Part shown: positions 1 through 7,514 of the stretch, in pieces | How positions within the stretch are numbered: position 1 is the first letter of the stretch | Layout of the letters: the number at the start of each line of letters is the position of its first letter | Assembly (NCBI RefSeq): GCF_001613225.1 | Contig: NZ_BDBY01000393.1 | Coordinates: 1 to 33,304 of the forward strand | Source of the DNA: Nocardia pseudovaccinii NBRC 100343 | GTDB taxonomy: Bacteria > Actinomycetota > Actinomycetes > Mycobacteriales > Mycobacteriaceae | Length of the DNA: 33,304 bases | Direction: 5' to 3' | The notes under the pieces: generated by a model | What the model was told of the DNA's origin: nothing | The model's database searches: none | The model's input: the letters and a program-made list of their open reading frames with translations, nothing else | Position numbers and translations under genes: made by a program

Positions 1-25
1 GCGGGTGACGGCGTCGGCGAACGTG

Positions 26-955
26 CTACGACTTCAATCCGTCCAGAGCCCTGCGGGCTTGGATTTCGGCGATCGCGGCGAGCTCGTCCCGGTTCACCGG
101 GGCTTCACCCTTCGCGCGCAGGACAGCGACTTCCACTCGCACCGACACATTGCTGTCCTGCACGCCCACGATGTAGGTCATTCCGTTGCCGGTGTCCGTG
201 GTCGCGGTATGCCAGTAACCCTGAGCGCCGATTCCGGTGACCTCGCCCGAGGCCCGCCCCGATCCGGTGGCGGCGGTGTCGGTCCGCTTCCAACTGTCGT
301 AAGCGGGGGCGTCGTCGGCGCCGGTGATCTGGGCCTGCAGGCCGATGCCAGCTTCATCGACGGTGGCGTCGTCGGCGACAGTCGAGGGGCTGGTGTAGCG
401 GAGAGCGCAGTACAGGTTGCCGCCGTCGGAGTTATTCGGCGGGAATTCCTGATGCACAGGGGCTTCCCTCGGGATGGACGACCACCTGTGCAACGGCACG
501 GGATCGACAAGATCACACGCGTTCGCGATCCCACTCATCGAATAGATCCCCGGCGCCGGTTCCCGACGGGACGTCATCGTGGTCGCAGCCGCACTGGACG
601 AGGCCGAGGTGCTGGACGGGGCCGGGGCAGCGGCGGACCCGCTGTCTGTGTCGCCGACGACGACACCGATCACCACACCGAGACCAAGCACCACCACCAG
701 CCCGAGCACACCGACAACCATCAGACCCGCTCTGCCGCTGCCGGTCGGCGGCGGGTACGACGGTGGTGGCCCGTACCCCCGACCAGGTGGGCCGTATCCG
801 GTAACTGGCTGACCGGGGGCATCCCCGGGCGCTGGCGTATACCTGCCCGCGTCCGGGACACCCCAGCTGCCAACTGGCGGATCAGGTTGTCGCACAGCCG
901 GATCGGCGCCTTGCGGCGTCGACTGATCCTCATGTCCGCGCCGGGAATCGGTCAT
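26..955 (-). CDS. Membrane-anchored DUF3558-like protein (copy 1)
   Basis: Protein of 309 residues with a cytoplasmic Pro/Gly/Tyr-rich N-terminus (about residues 15-70), one strongly hydrophobic Val/Leu/Gly membrane segment (about 76-101), a Ser/Ala-rich linker and an extracytoplasmic domain containing NACDLVDPVPLHRW. The Cys-Asp-Leu-Val-Asp-Pro segment and overall plan resemble actinobacterial DUF3558 proteins, which are usually lipoproteins; here the anchor is a transmembrane helix. I chose the ATG at 955 (MTDSRRG) because GGAGGG lies 8 bases upstream and the paralogue starts at the same place; an in-frame ATG 6 bases upstream is too close to that site. It lies 113 bases downstream of its paralogue on the same strand. 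Function is unknown; an envelope or sensory role is only inferred. Confidence 0.75.
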   Translation of the reverse strand: MTDSRRGHEDQSTPQGADPAVRQPDPPVGSWGVPDAGRYTPAPGDAPGQPVTGYGPPGRGYGPPPSYPPPTGSGRAGLMVVGVLGLVVVLGLGVVIGVVVGDTDSGSAAAPAPSSTSASSSAAATTMTSRREPAPGIYSMSGIANACDLVDPVPLHRWSSIPREAPVHQEFPPNNSDGGNLYCALRYTSPSTVADDATVDEAGIGLQAQITGADDAPAYDSWKRTDTAATGSGRASGEVTGIGAQGYWHTATTDTGNGMTYIVGVQDSNVSVRVEVAVLRAKGEAPVNRDELAAIAEIQARRALDGLKS

Positions 956-1068
956 TCCCATAGCCCTCCGGTTCCCGCAACGGGCTCCCCGTCGACCTCG
1001 ACTCCGACCCGATCGTATTCGAGCCACCGTCCGGTCGTCCGTACCGTTCCGCTCGAGTCGCCGGGTCG

Positions 1069-1902
1069 CTACTTCTCCCGCAGACCGTCCAGCGTCCTTC
1101 GGACCTGGGACCTGGCGATCGAATCGAGTTCGTCCCGCCTCACCGCGGGAGAACCCTGCTCACGCGTGAGGGAGATCTTCACCCGCACCGAGACATTGCC
1201 GTCCTGCACACAGACGACGTAGGCCATATTCGCGACAAGATTTCCTCTGACTTCGGAGTACCAGTAGCCCTGATTACCAATTCCGGTGACCGCACCGGAA
1301 GCCGACGCCGCTTCGGGTGTGGCGACATCGGCGTGCTTCCAATGGTCGTAGAAGGGCGGCGCCGCACCATTGGTGAATTCGGCCTCGACGCTCATGCCCG
1401 CCGCGTTCATGGGGAACTCGCCGGCGGTCGCGCTGGTATACCCGGCATCGCACTTCAGGCCGCCGCTTCCGTAGGCGGTTGGCCGCGTTTCCCTATGCTC
1501 GGGAGCACCTTTCGACGTGGGTGACCACTTGGTCAACGGCGTGGGATCGACAAGATCGCAGGCATTGGTGATCGCATTCATCGAATAGGTCCCGGTTTCC
1601 CGCCGGGCAGTAGCCGAGACCACGGCGGACTCGCTGCTACTGTCGCCACGGCCGACGACGACGCCGATCGCTACACCGAGTCCCAGCACCACCACAAGCC
1701 CGAGAACACCAGCGATGACGAGAACCGTTCTTCCGCTGCCGGTCGATGGTGGCGGATACGGCAGCGTCGGCCCATATCCCTGGCCAGGTGGCCGGTCAGG
1801 CATGACCCAGCCGCCAGCCGACGGATCCGGTTGCCGCACAGCGGGATCGATGCCGCCCAGCATAGGCGACTGACCGTCAGGTCCGCGCTGGGAATCGGTC
1901 AT
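1069..1902 (-). CDS. Membrane-anchored DUF3558-like protein (copy 2)
   Basis: Protein of 277 residues, clearly paralogous to the next gene downstream: same MTDS start, same PAVRQPDP segment, same Pro/Tyr-rich tail before a single membrane helix (about residues 60-83), same NACDLVDPTPL motif in the outer domain, and similar C-terminal ends with an ITNACDL, GYTSATA, GIGNQGYW and VSVRVKIS block. Two Cys in the outer domain (in NACDL and LKCDAGY) could form a disulfide, matching the Cys pair of copy 1. The start at ATG 1902 is supported by the upstream AAGGG and by conservation between the copies. The pair probably arose by local duplication and may be co-transcribed. Function unknown. Confidence 0.75.
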   Translation of the reverse strand: MTDSQRGPDGQSPMLGGIDPAVRQPDPSAGGWVMPDRPPGQGYGPTLPYPPPSTGSGRTVLVIAGVLGLVVVLGLGVAIGVVVGRGDSSSESAVVSATARRETGTYSMNAITNACDLVDPTPLTKWSPTSKGAPEHRETRPTAYGSGGLKCDAGYTSATAGEFPMNAAGMSVEAEFTNGAAPPFYDHWKHADVATPEAASASGAVTGIGNQGYWYSEVRGNLVANMAYVVCVQDGNVSVRVKISLTREQGSPAVRRDELDSIARSQVRRTLDGLREK

Positions 1903-2043
1903 CCCTATAGCCCTTCGATTCCGCAACGAGCTCCCCCGTCGCCCCGCAACTCAGAGCCGATCGTATTCCCGCCACCATCGTCGCGGGCAACAACGGTCGG
2001 TGTCGCTGCCGTGTCAGCGGCCAGTTGAAAACTCGCCACTGGC

Positions 2044-2070
2044 GGCCACATAGTGTGGAGTTATGTGGCC
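2044..2070. repeat. Inverted repeat, 9-bp arms
   Basis: GGCCACATA (2044-2052) and TATGTGGCC (2062-2070) form perfect 9-bp arms around a 9-base loop. The site lies between the start of the DUF3558-like gene at 1902 and the end of the hydrolase-fold gene at 2172, both on the minus strand. It could be an operator for the former or a hairpin ending transcription of the latter; there is no T-run, so an intrinsic terminator of the usual kind is not supported. The rest of 1903-2171 shows no gene. Confidence 0.4.
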
Positions 2071-2171
2071 TCAGCAAACGAGTGGCGGCGACGATCGAGC
2101 TTGGCGACTCTCCGATCATGCGGCTACTTATGGTGTATTCCGCCGACTCGGGATGCCTCCCAACCGGGCGG

Positions 2172-3035
2172 CTACAGCGCGAGCATGGCGGCAGCGACCT
2201 GGTCGGCCGCGGCGTGGCGCAGAGCGGTACCCATATCGTCGAGGACGAGCAGTCTCGCACCAGGGATGTCGGAGGCGAGGACCTCGCCGTTGCCGACCGG
2301 GAAGAACGGGTCGGCGCGACCGTGCACCACGAGCGTGGGCACGTCGAGCTCGCCGAGCCGGCCCCGCCAGCGCGGGGCGCAGTCGATCCGGGAGAACACC
2401 ATCCCGAGCTGGTTCGCCTGGTGCACTGCGGGATCGCTCGACGGTGTCCGGTCCCAGATTCGGGCCGCGGTCGCCCGCGCCTCCTCCGGATCGTTGCCCA
2501 TCGCCTCGGCCCCCGAGGCGGCGAATGCCGCGACAGCGTCGCGGTCGGTCCAGTCCGGCCGTGGGCGGGAAAACAGTTTGCCCATGACCGCGAGGTCGTG
2601 GTCGGGCAGGTCCTCGTCGACCGGGCCCGGCGCCACCGGCCGGGTGCCGACGAGAGTCAGTGCGGAGAACACGTCCGGGTGGTCCAGCGCGGCGACCTGA
2701 GCGACCATCCCACCGACGCCGACGCCACCGAGATGGGCGGTCCCGGCTCCGAGAACCTCGACCAGTGCGGCCGCGTCGGCGACAAGGTCCCGCAGGTCGT
2801 AGGCGGGATTTTCCGGGTCGAGGGTTGTCGACGCGCCGGAGTCACGCAGGTCGTAGCGGACCACGTGTCGCCCGCCGGACGCGAGCCGCTCGCACAGCGC
2901 GTCGGGCCAGGACAACATTGTTGTGCCGCCGACCAGCAAGACCAGCGGATCGTCCGCGCGGCCGAAGCTCTCGATGCCGAGATCCACACCGTTCGCCCGC
3001 ACCGAGGTCATGCCCAATCGAAACGGTCTGGTCAT
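2172..3035 (-). CDS. Alpha/beta-hydrolase-fold protein lacking catalytic Ser and His
   Basis: Protein of 287 residues with a clear alpha/beta-hydrolase fold of the haloperoxidase/esterase type: LVLLVGGTTMLSWP oxyanion region (32-44), YDLRDSGAS (61-69), nucleophile-elbow strand around 101-112, and VHGRADPFFP carrying the acidic residue Asp242. The usual elbow G-x-S-x-G reads G104-V-G106-V-G108, so the nucleophile is Gly. The usual Met-Gly-His near the C-terminus reads Met-Gly-Thr (residue 270), so the catalytic His is also missing at its normal place; His274 is nearby. The protein may be non-hydrolytic or have lost activity. The start at ATG 3035 has AGGAG 7 bases upstream. No neighbour suggests a pathway. 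Confidence 0.85.
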   Translation of the reverse strand: MTRPFRLGMTSVRANGVDLGIESFGRADDPLVLLVGGTTMLSWPDALCERLASGGRHVVRYDLRDSGASTTLDPENPAYDLRDLVADAAALVEVLGAGTAHLGGVGVGGMVAQVAALDHPDVFSALTLVGTRPVAPGPVDEDLPDHDLAVMGKLFSRPRPDWTDRDAVAAFAASGAEAMGNDPEEARATAARIWDRTPSSDPAVHQANQLGMVFSRIDCAPRWRGRLGELDVPTLVVHGRADPFFPVGNGEVLASDIPGARLLVLDDMGTALRHAAADQVAAAMLAL

Positions 3036-3614
3036 GCCTGGACTCCTGTCTGTTGGTATACCCAGAGGTATCGACGACAGATTCACCCGAAAGTCATCGG
3101 TGGAGCCGAGATCGTGTCCACGCTCGCCCCGGATCGGGGAGTATCCGTGTTCGGTGGCCATTCCGTCAGATGATGAAACCGCCGCGTCGTGCGCGGAGGC
3201 GGTGGGGTAGTCGCCCGGTGACCTTGCCGGTCCAGCGACGGATCGGCGTGCAGTCTCCGCGCAGCCGTGGGAGACTGCCCGGCAGCCGCCGGGCGACCTG
3301 TCGGTGTCGGGGCCAGTCGGCGAAGGGTATTGCGCTCGTGGATCTTTCGGACACGCCCGGCGGTGGAACAATCGCCTGGCGTGGCTGGACCGGCCGGAGG
3401 CATCGCGCACGAGCCGGGTCAGCTCGGCGGCGGTTCGCACCACGGGGATCCGCGAGCAGACCACGGCCCTGATCGCCGGATACCGGGCCCGCGGTTTCAG
3501 CTAGACAATCGCCTTTAGCACATCCGCTACCGCCGTCACCCGTGTGTTCGAAGTCGATGCCTGGCGTTGTCGGCAATCGTTTTGCGGAAACCAGGGTGGT
3601 CACACCCAATGGTC
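3036..3614. other. Intergenic stretch without recognisable gene
   Basis: About 580 bases between the hydrolase-fold gene and the terpene synthase fusion. All frames give Arg/Pro/Gly-rich translations typical of non-coding high-GC DNA. One plus-strand frame around 3350-3500 (ending in ALIAGYRARGFS) has a somewhat more natural composition and could be a degraded gene, but I recognise no family. The minus-strand promoter for the hydrolase-fold gene should lie just above 3035. Confidence 0.4.
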
Positions 3615-5627
3615 TTACGACGCGGTCTGAGCTGGTTCGGTGGCCGGGTGGCAGATCTCGCGGCGCAGGCGTTCCAAGTCTGGTTCTGCGGAAGTGGAGG
3701 TCTGCGTGTACCGATCGAGCTGATGCGTCCGGAGCAACACGGTCGTCAGGTCCTCATAGATCGACGCGTACGCCTTCCACTGACCGGACAGGCCGGGAAA
3801 CATTCGGAAGAGCGCGGGGAGGTAGCGAGTCACCGCATCGATCTCGGTGCGATGCTCGCTCACCTGGCGCTGCACCTGCTCGACGGCTTCGCTGCGGGTG
3901 CAGCCGGTCTCGTGCCGGATCGCCCGCACCAGGTTGTAGGGGACGTGGTCGGCTTCGTCCCGATCCAGTGACACCAGGTCGTTCTCCGCGAAGCTCACCT
4001 TGAAGAGCAGTTCCTCGAGACGGCGGACCACGGGATGGCTGCGCAGCTTCGACGGCAGTTCCCGGTCCTGGTACACCTCCAGGCAGGCGATCATGGTGTC
4101 GAACGCGCCGGTCGACTTCCGCAGCGGCAGATAGTCGGCCACAGAGGGGATGTAGCCGTCGATGCGGTGCTGCGCTTCGCGTTCGCAGGCTTGGAACCAC
4201 TCCTCGAGGCTGTCGAGGAACCGCTCCTGCCAGCGGCTGCTACGGCCTGCGCGTAGCTGCGGCCACAAACTCGCCCACGCCGTCGGCAACGCCGCGCCGG
4301 GCCTCCACGGGTTCTTCGGGTCCTGACGCAGCGTTGCCACCAGCCCACGCCGCAGCGCGGTGAGGGCTTCGGGGTCGGTCAGCCGCGGATCTTCGAACAG
4401 GTCGTCCCACACAAGAGACAAAGCGGCGAGGCCGACGGCGGCCTGTCCACGGGCCGCGTCCGCTGGGGCCAAGGCCTGCGCTGCCGGGATCTGGAATGTG
4501 CCTGCCCACCGATGGTGATCCGACTCGGCCGGGGTGAGCACAAGGCCGGTGTCCACCAGCCAGTCTTGCAACCATCGCGTGAGCTCTTGCGGGAACACAT
4601 CACCGTGAGCCTGGGGTGACTGCGTCGAAGGCCTGGATGATGTGGGGCGGGGAGTTCGCCGATCGAGGATGGACCGGGCGTAGGCGGACATCGCGTGGCG
4701 GGCGCGCGGGTCGGCGGGCAGGGCGGCGAGCTGACCGGCGGCCTGGTCCAGGAATTCCTCGGCCAACGTCTGTGCTTCGTCTACGGCGCCGGAGGTGATG
4801 ACGAGCTCGCGGGCGTGTACGGCTTGCTCACCGGTCATTCTGCTGCGCAGCAGGCGGGCAAGGTCTCGGTCGCGGGCAGCGGCGCGGATCACGGGCAGTG
4901 TGTAGACGCCTTCGGGCATATCCGCGTTGACGGGCTTGCCCATTTCCTCGGCGGTCGAGGTCAGATCCAGGATGTCGTCATATAACTGGTAGGCGAGCCC
5001 GAAGTGCCGGCCGAACAGGGCCAACGCTTCTTCTTGATCCTCGGATCGGCTGGCCTGCATCGCGCCCACCCGGCAGGCCAGCGACAGCAGCGCCGCCGTC
5101 TTGCCGTCGATCGACTCCAGGTAGGACTGCTCGCTGCGGGAGGCCACGTACTGGTCGGCGGCCTCGAGCACCATGCCCGCGCACATCTGCGCACCCGCGG
5201 TCGTCGCCGCGAGCCCTTCGCGCTGGCCGAGTTCGATCAGCATGCGCGTGCCCTCGGTCGTCACCGAATCTCCACCCAGTACGGCCATGTGCGAACCCCA
5301 CACCACGTTGACGCTGGGACGGCCGCGACGCTGGTAGGCGTGATCGATGACGTCGTCGTGGTAGAGCGAGCCCAGATGCAGCAACTCGACGGCGGCCGCG
5401 GCGCGCACCGCCCGCTCGTCGGCCGGGTTCGCGGGATCGGTGAGCAGGTAATACGACAGCAACGTCAGGGTGGGACGCACCAGGCGGCGTGAGGTGTCGG
5501 GTCCTTCGTCGGTGAGTGCGGTCAGCTCTGGCCTGCCCTCGAACTGCACGGGGCCGAGAACGTCACGGACGCGGTCGAGGTCCGCCTCCAGATGCGGGAA
5601 GACAGCGGAATCGATTTCACGTGGCAC
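3615..5627 (-). CDS. Prenyl diphosphate synthase - terpene synthase fusion
   Basis: Protein of 670 residues with two complete enzyme modules. Residues 1 to about 322 are an all-trans polyprenyl diphosphate synthase: first Asp-rich motif DDVID (91-95) followed by RRG, the GKTAAL segment (about 175-180), second motif DDILD (217-221), and MGKPVNADMPEG. The block LYHDDVID..YQRRGRPSVN resembles long-chain GrcC-type synthases; the residues 4 and 5 before the motif are Ser and Gly, which suits products longer than C15. After a Pro/Ser/Thr-rich linker (about 325-345) comes a class I terpene synthase: DDLFED (408-413), a pyrophosphate-sensor-like Arg (503), an NSE-type motif N549-D-L-V-S553-L-D-R-D557-E558, and a C-terminal Arg-Tyr pair (639-640). 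The enzyme would make its own prenyl diphosphate and cyclise it. Start is GTG 5627, with AGGAG 7 bases upstream. No P450 or other tailoring gene adjoins it. Confidence 0.93.
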   Translation of the reverse strand: MPREIDSAVFPHLEADLDRVRDVLGPVQFEGRPELTALTDEGPDTSRRLVRPTLTLLSYYLLTDPANPADERAVRAAAAVELLHLGSLYHDDVIDHAYQRRGRPSVNVVWGSHMAVLGGDSVTTEGTRMLIELGQREGLAATTAGAQMCAGMVLEAADQYVASRSEQSYLESIDGKTAALLSLACRVGAMQASRSEDQEEALALFGRHFGLAYQLYDDILDLTSTAEEMGKPVNADMPEGVYTLPVIRAAARDRDLARLLRSRMTGEQAVHARELVITSGAVDEAQTLAEEFLDQAAGQLAALPADPRARHAMSAYARSILDRRTPRPTSSRPSTQSPQAHGDVFPQELTRWLQDWLVDTGLVLTPAESDHHRWAGTFQIPAAQALAPADAARGQAAVGLAALSLVWDDLFEDPRLTDPEALTALRRGLVATLRQDPKNPWRPGAALPTAWASLWPQLRAGRSSRWQERFLDSLEEWFQACEREAQHRIDGYIPSVADYLPLRKSTGAFDTMIACLEVYQDRELPSKLRSHPVVRRLEELLFKVSFAENDLVSLDRDEADHVPYNLVRAIRHETGCTRSEAVEQVQRQVSEHRTEIDAVTRYLPALFRMFPGLSGQWKAYASIYEDLTTVLLRTHQLDRYTQTSTSAEPDLERLRREICHPATEPAQTAS

Positions 5628-5926
5628 GCGGGCACTCCTGACTGGGTACATCGGTCATCCACAAACACCGTTGATCAATGGCAATTCGACACCACCATCA
5701 TGCGGAAAATGTTGGTATAAGCCAATTTTGACGTCCACTGCAACTGTGGTGATGACGGTCCGTTTACGGCAGTGCGGTTGCCGACCCCGGATGCCCCCGG
5801 ACGCAAATCTGCGGCACGCCGAGACGCCGCCCATGCGCACCCCGGGGAGCGGATCTGGGTGCACAGCGTTAGTGGATCACCTTGTGGTGTCAGCGATTTC
5901 GGTGATCGTGGAGTTACGATCCATCC
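5628..5926. promoter_or_regulatory. Divergent intergenic region with leaderless-type promoter
   Basis: Separates the fusion terpene synthase (minus strand) from the Lsr2-like gene (plus strand) and should hold both promoters. TACGAT at 5915-5920 fits the actinobacterial -10 pattern TANNNT and ends 6 bases before the ATG at 5927, so the Lsr2-like gene may have a leaderless transcript; the only GGAG is about 14 bases from the ATG, too far for a normal binding site. An AT-richer pocket around 5700-5735 is the likeliest place for the terpene synthase promoter, but no convincing -35/-10 pair is seen there. Confidence 0.4.
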
Positions 5927-6154
5927 ATGAGCGAGCAGGGTGCGTACTCCGACGACCTCACCGGCACTGAATCAGACGAGGTGTCGACGCACCGCTTCTC
6001 ACTCGATGGCATCGCGTACGAAATCGACCTGACGCCTGAGAACTACGACAAACTGGAGGCGGCGCTGCGCCCGTTCATCGAAAATGGCCGCAAGGTCGGC
6101 CGAGTTCGGCGGCGGGCACACGAAGAGCTCGAGGTCGAGCCCAGTTCCGAATAG
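5927..6154 (+). CDS. Lsr2-like protein, dimerisation domain only
   Basis: Protein of 75 residues. STHRFSLDGIAYEIDLT followed by a segment ending near GRKVGR (residues 20-58) is the N-terminal dimerisation region of Lsr2, the actinobacterial H-NS-like nucleoid protein: a beta-hairpin (DGIAYEIDL) followed by a helix (NYDKLEAALRPFIENGR). Full Lsr2 is about 112 residues and ends in a helical DNA-binding domain with an Arg-Gly-Arg core; here the protein stops after RVRRRAHEELEVEPSSE and has no such domain, only a short Arg-rich patch. It could pair with full-length Lsr2 and modify silencing, by analogy with truncated H-NS-like antagonists; that is inference. It is read away from the terpene synthase gene, probably from a leaderless transcript. 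Confidence 0.85.
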   Translation: MSEQGAYSDDLTGTESDEVSTHRFSLDGIAYEIDLTPENYDKLEAALRPFIENGRKVGRVRRRAHEELEVEPSSE

Positions 6155-6349
6155 GGGTAGTGCAGCTCTACGGAATCCGACGCTAAGCCAGTACCGCAGA
6201 TACCGCGGCCCCAGGCCAGTACAACCAAACCCGCTGGTTCAGCAGCGGTTCCGAAAATCTTCGCGGACAGCGATGACTCCTCCGACGGCGCTCCGTCCTA
6301 TCTGTTGAACGCGCTACCAACCCGACGCGACCGACCAGAAGGACCAAAA

Positions 6350-6790
6350 ATGACCACCGCCAACCCCTCCGCCATCCTCTCCAACGACATCACACCCGAC
6401 CGTCCCGGCAAGATCGGCAACCGCGCTCTGTGGACCCTGCAGATCCTGCTCGGCCTGTTCTTCATAATCGCCTCCGGCGGGCCGAAGCTCGTTATGCCTG
6501 ACGCCTTGATGGACAACGCCCCCGAGAATCTGACCATCCCCCTCGCGCTGCTCGTCTTCATCGGAGTTGCGGAGGTCGCGGGCGGTATCGGCCTGATGGT
6601 GCCACGGCTCAGTGCCCTGGCTGCCGCGGGTCTGTCGGTTCTCACCGTGCTCGCCGCCGGGACGCAGGCTTTCATCGCCGACAAGCCCTTGATGGGGATC
6701 TTCCCACTGGTGCTCGCCGCGATCTTCGCCTGGATCGCCTACGAGCGCCGCGCCACCATCACCGATCTGCGCAACTCGCTCGCGCGATGA
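6350..6790 (+). CDS. DoxX-family membrane protein
   Basis: Protein of 146 residues with four predicted membrane segments: ALWTLQILLGLFFIIASGG with the Lys after it (GGPKLV), LALLVFIGVAEVAGGIGLMV, LSALAAAGLSVLTVLAAGTQ, and GIFPLVLAAIFAWIAY. The first helix ending in GGPKL and the E-V-A-G-G-I-G-L segment of helix 2 are typical of the DoxX/DoxX-like family of small inner-membrane proteins, whose function is mostly undefined (redox and membrane-integrity roles are proposed for some). The start is ATG 6350, with AAGGA 7 bases upstream; a longer in-frame start at 6305 has no ribosome site. Followed by a strong hairpin, so it is probably transcribed alone. Confidence 0.88.
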   Translation: MTTANPSAILSNDITPDRPGKIGNRALWTLQILLGLFFIIASGGPKLVMPDALMDNAPENLTIPLALLVFIGVAEVAGGIGLMVPRLSALAAAGLSVLTVLAAGTQAFIADKPLMGIFPLVLAAIFAWIAYERRATITDLRNSLAR

Positions 6791-6803
6791 CAAATCCATA
6801 CCT

Positions 6804-6844
6804 ACGACCAGCGATCGGTGACCCACCCACCGATCGCTGGTCGT
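6804..6844 (+). terminator. Long perfect hairpin after DoxX gene
   Basis: Perfect 17-bp arms at 6804-6820 (ACGACCAGCGATCGGTG) and 6828-6844, with a 7-base loop, begin 13 bases after the DoxX stop codon. There is no long T-run, as is common for actinobacterial terminators. It would serve transcripts from either strand. Confidence 0.75.
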
Positions 6845-7346
6845 GTATTCTCGGATCGGGACGTTGGCACCGGAATAGCCTGCACAGCAACGGTTTTCGT
6901 GGGTCATAGCCCACTTTCGAGAAAAGTCACTCTAAGCGGTTTCGCTCTGACCGAATCCGGGGCGAGGACATAACTGCCGAATCCGGCACTAGCGGGTTAT
7001 CGCACAGACGCCGGACCACCATCACAGCCGTGGCCAGCGAAAACTGTCCTCGCTGCGGGCGGCCGTTCGGTGGGGCACCAGTATAGGCCGGATCCACCCG
7101 TCTGACCCCCGATAACACCCGCATCGCAGTGGATCTCGCCAGCCAGAGCCAATGGACTTGTCCGCCTAACCCGCTGATTAAGAGTCAGCTGCTGGCCGTC
7201 TGGCGAGTCTGCTTGGAAGCGGAAGTTCTGTTTGGACGGCCTGAGCCAGGAGCCCGACGGATCTGCTCCGCTGGTGGGCGCGGGCAGGCTGCGTTACGAA
7301 AGGTGCTCACTTCCACCGGTAGGCCTCTGAACTGCGCATACCTTCC
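6845..7346. other. Non-coding stretch with decayed mobile DNA
   Basis: No convincing gene. One plus-strand frame ends at about 7084 with ENCPRCGRPFGGAPV and a stop, a zinc-ribbon-like tail that may be the end of a lost gene. A tRNA-Lys fragment lies at 7170-7193. The rest has no recognised family on either strand. The position just left of mobile-element-type genes suggests this is the edge of a degraded integrative element. Confidence 0.35.
7170..7193 (-). pseudogene. tRNA-Lys(CUU) fragment, possible attachment-site remnant
   Basis: Read on the minus strand, these 24 bases are AGCAGCTGACTCTTAATCAG followed by CGGG, that is the anticodon arm of tRNA-Lys with anticodon CUU and its flanks. The D-arm side (right of 7193) does not continue as tRNA. 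On the left, GGACT at 7154-7158 sits at exactly the spacing expected for the T-arm, but the intervening bases are mostly changed. This is a broken or partial tRNA, the usual scar of an integrative element that used tRNA-Lys as its target. Not a functional tRNA. Confidence 0.55.
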
Positions 7347-7376
7347 TGGACGATCCCCATTTAGGGCTGCTATTCT
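7347..7376 (+). promoter_or_regulatory. Candidate promoter of the structured leader
   Basis: TGGACG (7347-7352) and TATTCT (7371-7376) are separated by 18 bases and resemble a sigma-70-type -35/-10 pair. Transcription from about 7383 would run through two hairpins into the small operon starting at 7515. Confidence 0.4.
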
Positions 7377-7382
7377 GGCGGT

Positions 7383-7493
7383 CAGCGGGGATTGTTCGCG
7401 CCCTGGATGCCTTCGATCTGAGGATCGGAGGCATTTGTCGTTTCAGCCCCTCGATCACCTCGAGCCCCCGGGCGTCGCCCCCGGGGGCTTTTT
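7383..7493 (+). ncRNA. Candidate structured leader or small RNA
   Basis: The roughly 110 bases between a candidate promoter and a canonical terminator contain no reading frame with a start and ribosome site. They contain a strong 12-bp hairpin (arms 7407-7418 ATGCCTTCGATC and 7423-7434, loop TGAG, one G-T pair) followed by the terminator hairpin. The terminator sits only 21 bases before the ATG at 7515, so the RNA may either be a short independent RNA or an attenuating leader for the two-gene operon. No known riboswitch class is recognised. Confidence 0.4.
7463..7493 (+). terminator. Intrinsic terminator
   Basis: AGCCCCCGGG (7463-7472) pairs perfectly with CCCGGGGGCT (7480-7489), loop of 7 bases, and is followed by a T-run at 7489-7493. 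A textbook intrinsic terminator, directly upstream of the gene at 7515. Confidence 0.88.
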
Positions 7494-7514
7494 CTATGCC
7501 CCGAAGGATCCGTC

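Noticed and set aside
5..1222. Long open frame on the plus strand opposite the DUF3558-like genes
   Set aside because: It overlaps two genes with clear motifs, paralogy and ribosome sites; its own composition is Arg/Pro/His-rich and matches no family.
2025..3173. Long plus-strand open frame opposite the hydrolase-fold gene
   Set aside because: Antisense shadow of the hydrolase-fold gene; no recognisable domain and no ribosome site.
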